A stretch of 8,628 bases of DNA from contig JANXVP010000254.1 in assembly GCA_025351615.1 (NCBI GenBank), positions 1-8,628 on the forward strand, given 5' to 3'. Position numbers and translations under genes: made by a program. This DNA comes from Ramlibacter sp. GTDB taxonomy: Bacteria > Pseudomonadota > Gammaproteobacteria > Burkholderiales > Burkholderiaceae_C. This document shows, piece after piece, positions 5,561 through 8,628 of this stretch (the first letter of the stretch is position 1; each line of letters starts with the position of its first letter). A model generated the notes under the pieces. It made no database searches. It saw only the letters and a program-made list of their open reading frames with translations, and was not told the origin of the DNA.

Positions 5561-8017
5561 TCAGGTGACCGGCGTCAGCTTGGCCACCGACAGTGCCAGC
5601 CACTTGACGCCGTGGCGCGGGAAATTCACCTGCGCCCGGGCGTCGGAGCCCGTGCCTTCGATCGACACGACCGTCCCCTCGCCGAACTTGGTGTGGAACA
5701 CCTTCATGTTGACGCTTAGGCCATGCGACGGCGCGGCTTTCTGCACCGGCACCGCAGGACTTCCGAAGCTGGGCGTGGACGACGCATCCCGGCTGAATCC
5801 GCCCCGGGTGCTCGGATAACCGGCGCCGTAGCCGAACGCCGAGCCGCCGAAGTTCTGGTTTTTTGGTGTCAACCACTTGAGCGCCCCCTCTGGCAACTCG
5901 TCGAAGAACCGGCTCTTGACGTTGTAGCGGCTCTGGCCGTGCAGCAAGCGCGTCTGTGAGTAACTGAGGTACAGCCGCTTGCGGGCCCGCGTGATGGCGA
6001 CGTACATCAGCCGCCGCTCTTCCTCCAGCCCTTCGTATTCGGTCATCGAACGCTCGCTGGGAAACAGTCCTTCTTCCAGCCCGCTGATGAAGACGCAGTC
6101 GAACTCCAGCCCCTTGGCAGAATGCACTGTCATCAGCTGTACGGCCTCCGCGCCTGCAATGGCCTGGTTGTCACCGGACTCGAGCGCCGCGTGGGTCAGG
6201 AAGGCGGCGAGGGGCGACAGCGTTTCGCCCTCCGGCGAAACGCCGGGGGCGATGCCTGCACGGACGCCCTCCCATCCCACCCCTTCCCCCAGGGGGAAGG
6301 ACAAGCCCGCCAAGGCCGCGGTCGCACTCGACTCCGGTGCAGAGTTCGGGTCCAGCCCCTGACTGACGGGGCTTTGGCTTAGTTCATCCACGGGCAGCGC
6401 GACGGCATCACGGCCAAAGCCCTCAAGCGTGACGAAGCTTTCCGCTGCATTGACCAGTTCTTCCAGGTTCTCCACCCGATCGCCGCCATCGCGCTCGCTT
6501 TTGTAGTGGTCGACGAGGCCCGATTCCTGCAGCACCTGCTCGATGATCTCGCGCAGCGTGAGGCCCTGCGTGCGCTCGCGCAGCACGTCGATCCTGGCGA
6601 CAAAGCCGGTGAGGTTGGCGCCGGCCTTGCCGGTGGTGGCGCTTACCGCGTCGTGCAGGGAACACCCCGCGGCACGGGCCACATCCTGCAACTGCTCGAT
6701 GCTGCGCGCACCGATCCCGCGCGGCGGGAAGTTGACGACCCGCAGGAAGCTGGTGTCGTCGTTGGGGTTCTCCAGCACCCGCAGATAGGCCAGTGCATTC
6801 TTGATCTCGGCCCGCTCGAAGAAGCGCAGGCCGCCGTACACCCGGTAAGGCACGGCTGCATTGAACAACGCCGTTTCAATCACGCGGCTCTGCGCGTTGC
6901 TGCGGTAGAGCACGGCGATCTCGCTGCGCCGGATGCCGCCGTCGGGGCCATCGCCCCGCACCAGGTGCCGCATCTCCTCGACCATCCATTGCGCTTCGGC
7001 CAGATCCGTCGGCGCCTCGTAGACCCGCACCGGCTCGCCCGGGCCCTGGGTGGTGTGCAGGTTCTTGCCCAGGCGGGTCTTGTTGTGGCTGATCAGCTGG
7101 TTGGCCGAGTCCAGGATGTTGCTGAAGCTGCGGTAGTTCTGCTCCAACTTGATCTGGTGCCTGACCTCGAACTCGCGCACGAAATCCGCCATGTTGCCGA
7201 CCCGCGCACCGCGAAAGGCATAGATGCTCTGGTCGTCGTCGCCCACCGCCAGCACCGACCCGCCATGGGACGGAACGCCCGCCGTCCCAGGCCCCGCGAG
7301 TGCCTTGATCCATGCGTACTGCAGCTTGTTGGTGTCCTGGAATTCGTCGATCAGGATGTGGCGGAAGCGCCGCTGGTAGTGCTCGCGGATCGGGTCGTTG
7401 TCGCGCAGCAGCTCGTAGCTGCGCAGCATCAGCTCGCCGAAGTCGACCACGCCTTCGCGGTTGCACTGGTCTTCGTAGAGCTGGTAGATCTCCACCTTCT
7501 TGCGGTCCTCGTCGCTGCGCACTTCGACCATGTTGGGCCGCAAGCCTTCTTCCTTGGAGCCGCTGATGAACCACTGGGTCTGCTTGGCCGGAAAGCGCTC
7601 TTCGTCGACGTTGAACTGCTTCATCAGCCGCTTGATGGCCGAGAGCTGGTCCTGTGTGTCCAGGATCTGGAAACTCTGCGGCAGGTTGGCCAGCTTGTAG
7701 TGGGCGCGCAGGAAGCGGTTGCACAGGCCGTGGAAGGTCCCGATCCACATGCCGCGCACGTTCACCGGCAGCATCGCGCCGAGCCGGGTCATCATCTCCT
7801 TGGCCGCCTTGTTGGTGAAGGTCACGGCCAGCACGCCGCCGGGCGAGACCTGCCCGGTCGACAGCAGCCAGGCGATGCGGGTGGTGAGCACCCGCGTCTT
7901 GCCCGAGCCGGCACCGGCCAGGATCAGCGCGTGCTCGTTGGGCAGCGTGACCGCGGCCAGCTGCTCGGGGTTGAGGTTCTGGAGCAGCGGGAGCGGCTGG
8001 GCGACTTCTGGGAACAT
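5561..8017 (-). CDS. uvrD: DNA helicase II (UvrD/PcrA, superfamily 1A)
   Basis: An ATP-dependent 3'-5' helicase acting in nucleotide excision and mismatch repair; 818 residues from the ATG at 8017. Visible motifs are Q-motif LNPEQ (15-19), Walker A GAGSGKT (35-41), Ia TFTNKAAKEM (66-75), II DEFQD (224-228), III GDDDQSIYAFRGA (259-271), IV LEQNYRS (291-297), V MTVHSAKGLEFD (629-640) and VI RRLMYVAITRAR (668-679). About residues 772-818 (VFHTKFGEGTVVSIEG onward) form the C-terminal Tudor-like domain of UvrD/PcrA. It is longer than E. coli UvrD (720). Much of the excess is a linker at about 563-597, encoded by palindrome-rich DNA, and a small loop at 242-254 between motifs II and III. An in-frame ATG at 8026 would add three residues, but it overlaps a TACAAT box, so 8017 is preferred and gives a leaderless mRNA. 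Confidence 0.97.
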   Translation of the reverse strand: MFPEVAQPLPLLQNLNPEQLAAVTLPNEHALILAGAGSGKTRVLTTRIAWLLSTGQVSPGGVLAVTFTNKAAKEMMTRLGAMLPVNVRGMWIGTFHGLCNRFLRAHYKLANLPQSFQILDTQDQLSAIKRLMKQFNVDEERFPAKQTQWFISGSKEEGLRPNMVEVRSDEDRKKVEIYQLYEDQCNREGVVDFGELMLRSYELLRDNDPIREHYQRRFRHILIDEFQDTNKLQYAWIKALAGPGTAGVPSHGGSVLAVGDDDQSIYAFRGARVGNMADFVREFEVRHQIKLEQNYRSFSNILDSANQLISHNKTRLGKNLHTTQGPGEPVRVYEAPTDLAEAQWMVEEMRHLVRGDGPDGGIRRSEIAVLYRSNAQSRVIETALFNAAVPYRVYGGLRFFERAEIKNALAYLRVLENPNDDTSFLRVVNFPPRGIGARSIEQLQDVARAAGCSLHDAVSATTGKAGANLTGFVARIDVLRERTQGLTLREIIEQVLQESGLVDHYKSERDGGDRVENLEELVNAAESFVTLEGFGRDAVALPVDELSQSPVSQGLDPNSAPESSATAALAGLSFPLGEGVGWEGVRAGIAPGVSPEGETLSPLAAFLTHAALESGDNQAIAGAEAVQLMTVHSAKGLEFDCVFISGLEEGLFPSERSMTEYEGLEEERRLMYVAITRARKRLYLSYSQTRLLHGQSRYNVKSRFFDELPEGALKWLTPKNQNFGGSAFGYGAGYPSTRGGFSRDASSTPSFGSPAVPVQKAAPSHGLSVNMKVFHTKFGEGTVVSIEGTGSDARAQVNFPRHGVKWLALSVAKLTPVT
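6221..6242. repeat. 9-bp inverted repeat inside uvrD linker
   Basis: CGTTTCGCC at 6221-6229 is a perfect inverted copy of GGCGAAACG at 6234-6242, separated by CTCC. It encodes part of the expanded linker (VSPEGET), about residues 593-599. It lies 39 bases from a second 9-bp inverted repeat at 6282-6300. Together they look like a small palindromic repeat element that became coding, but I cannot search for other copies. Confidence 0.6.
6282..6300. repeat. 9-bp inverted repeat (C/G-run type) inside uvrD linker
   Basis: CCTTCCCCC at 6282-6290 is a perfect inverted copy of GGGGGAAGG at 6292-6300 around one central A. The coding strand reads as LSFPLGEG. Together with the adjoining CCCATCCCAC, it resembles dispersed GC-rich palindromic repeats that I have seen in proteobacterial genomes, normally between genes. 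That resemblance is recollection. Confidence 0.55.
6354..6373. repeat. 6-bp inverted repeat at the other edge of the uvrD linker
   Basis: AGCCCC at 6354-6359 pairs with GGGGCT at 6368-6373 around TGACTGAC. It lies at the N-terminal side of the same variable linker (SPVSQG). Taken alone, an arm of this length is expected by chance in GC-rich DNA; it is noted because it sits within 55 bases of two longer palindromes. Confidence 0.25.
7266..7289. repeat. 8-bp inverted repeat in uvrD loop between motifs II and III
   Basis: TGGGACGG at 7266-7273 is matched by CCGTCCCA at 7282-7289 across eight bases. It encodes a loop (AGVPSHGG) just before the VLAVGDDDQ strand of motif III. In other UvrD proteins I recall, this loop is shorter. 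It is the second place in this gene where a palindrome coincides with a lengthened surface loop. Confidence 0.4.
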
Positions 8018-8024
8018 AGGGGCC

Positions 8025-8030
8025 ATTGTA
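8025..8030 (-). promoter_or_regulatory. Putative -10 box of uvrD, leaderless
   Basis: On the minus strand TACAAT is followed by seven bases (GGCCCCT) and then the ATG at 8017. This mirrors the TACAAT-CCGGCC-ATG arrangement before the gene at 2707. Transcription would start close to the 8017 ATG, and the ATG at 8026 would not be in the transcript. No good -35 hexamer is seen at normal spacing; that region lies within the first codons of the divergent gene at 8041. Confidence 0.5.
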
Positions 8031-8036
8031 GGAAGG
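8030..8036 (+). promoter_or_regulatory. Shine-Dalgarno sequence for the gene at 8041
   Basis: AGGAAGG ends four bases before the ATG at 8041 and fixes that start. It overlaps the uvrD -10 box on the opposite strand by one base. Confidence 0.55.
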
Positions 8037-8040
8037 CGGT

Positions 8041-8628
8041 ATGACTCACCAGGTTTGCAATCGTTCTTGGACCGGCGCCGGCCTGCTCGCGCTGGCGGCG
8101 CTGGCGGGCCTGGCCAGCCTGGCCAGTGCCGGGGTGCGGGCGCAGTCGTTCTGCTCCAGCGACGGCCAGCGCCAGCCTGCCGGATTGCTGGAGCGATTCA
8201 TCAGCGCCGACTGCGAGGCTTGCTGGTCGCAGGGCGGCCCCAGGCCCGCGCCTGGCGAACTCGCGCTGGACTGGATCGTTCCCGGCAGCAAGGGGGACGA
8301 CGCTGCGTTGTCGGCCGCCGCCAGCCGCGACGCCCTCACCCGCCTGGCCGCGCTTGACCGCGCCGCACCGGCTGCCAGCGACGCCGTGCGTCACCGGGTG
8401 CAGGCCGCCAGGCCCGGCCTGCGCGTGAGCCACGGCCCGCCCATCAACGGCTACCTCGGTACCTCGATCGAATTCAAGTCGCCCGGACCCGGACACTGGT
8501 CGTCCTGGCTGCTGCTGGTCGAAACGATTCCCGCGGGCGCCGAAGGCACGCCGATCGAGCGCAACCTGGTGCGCAACGCGCTGGAGTCGTCCTGGGGCGG
8601 CTCCGGGGCGCTGTCCAGGGACGAGCTG
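8041..8628 (+). CDS. Secreted protein with CxxC motif, 3' end outside window
   Basis: A frame open from ATG 8041 to the right edge (196 codons, no stop); function not recognised. Residues 1-34 form a Sec-type signal peptide: R8 then a leucine/alanine-rich stretch and probable cleavage at VRA/QS. The mature part begins SFCSSDGQ and has LLERFISADCEACW at 49-62, where C58 and C61 form a CxxC after a predicted beta strand. This resembles the start of a thioredoxin-like fold (compare the secreted DUF1223 proteins), but the WCxxC context is absent and the match is weak. C38 is a third cysteine. Downstream, GPPINGYLGTSIEF and HWSSWLLLVETIPAGAEGT look like beta-strand-rich segments, and the visible end contains NLVRNALESSW. 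The start is supported by AGGAAGG four bases upstream. It is divergent from uvrD, with 23 bp between the preferred start codons. Confidence 0.75.
   Translation, partial: MTHQVCNRSWTGAGLLALAALAGLASLASAGVRAQSFCSSDGQRQPAGLLERFISADCEACWSQGGPRPAPGELALDWIVPGSKGDDAALSAAASRDALTRLAALDRAAPAASDAVRHRVQAARPGLRVSHGPPINGYLGTSIEFKSPGPGHWSSWLLLVETIPAGAEGTPIERNLVRNALESSWGGSGALSRDEL

Noticed and set aside
6506..8044. Long plus-strand open frame (about 512 codons) antisense to uvrD
   Set aside because: Same cause: the opposite strand encodes every helicase motif, and this frame gives only low-complexity Val/Leu/Gln/His-rich sequence.
8100..8126. Direct repeat of CCTGGCCAG in the gene at 8041
   Set aside because: It encodes the Leu-Ala-Ser-rich hydrophobic core of the signal peptide; repetition follows from the amino-acid composition.
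1..8628. Mobile elements, CRISPR arrays, tRNA/rRNA genes, riboswitches and attachment sites
   Set aside because: No transposase or integrase motifs, regularly spaced repeats, tRNA-like cloverleaf or threonine-type leader was seen on either strand, and coding density leaves almost no space for them.

Overview
The window is a high-GC chromosomal segment, about two thirds G+C by eye, with tightly packed genes. It probably comes from a betaproteobacterium of the order Burkholderiales, most like Comamonadaceae. This rests on the protein sequences (PolA, UvrD and type II homoserine kinase of the betaproteobacterial kind), on a BPSS1780-like membrane protein, and on the order polA / DUF2782-like / thrB. 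I recall a similar polA-small protein-thrB order in Pseudomonas. The species assignment is inference.

Layout, left to right. (1) Positions 2-2653, minus strand: polA, DNA polymerase I, with all three enzymatic domains. About 50 C-terminal residues, including polymerase motif C, lie beyond the left edge. (2) Positions 2654-2706: a 53-bp divergent intergenic region with two inverted repeats and a TACAAT -10 box just before the next start codon. (3) Positions 2707-5547, plus strand: a probable four-gene operon. It encodes a small exported DUF2782-like protein, homoserine kinase ThrB starting at TTG, a BPSS1780-like multi-pass membrane protein, and a Tat-exported FecR-domain protein that overlaps its upstream neighbour by an ATGA junction. 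(4) Positions 5561-8017 (or 8026), minus strand: uvrD, DNA helicase II, converging on the operon with a 13-bp gap. (5) Positions 8041-8628, plus strand: the start of a gene for a secreted protein with a CxxC motif, cut by the right edge.

PolA and UvrD are known partners in nucleotide excision repair: UvrD displaces the incised strand and PolA refills the gap. They flank an operon combining one amino-acid biosynthesis enzyme with three envelope or exported proteins of unknown role. There are no tRNA or rRNA genes, transposases, CRISPR arrays or phage genes. I found no clear undescribed multi-gene system; this is mostly a conserved core region.

The points most worth a second look are: a palindrome-bearing in-frame expansion in a UvrD linker, with a smaller one between helicase motifs II and III; the forced TTG start of thrB directly after an in-frame TGA; two probable leaderless promoters with the same TACAAT arrangement; and the coupled membrane protein / Tat-FecR pair.
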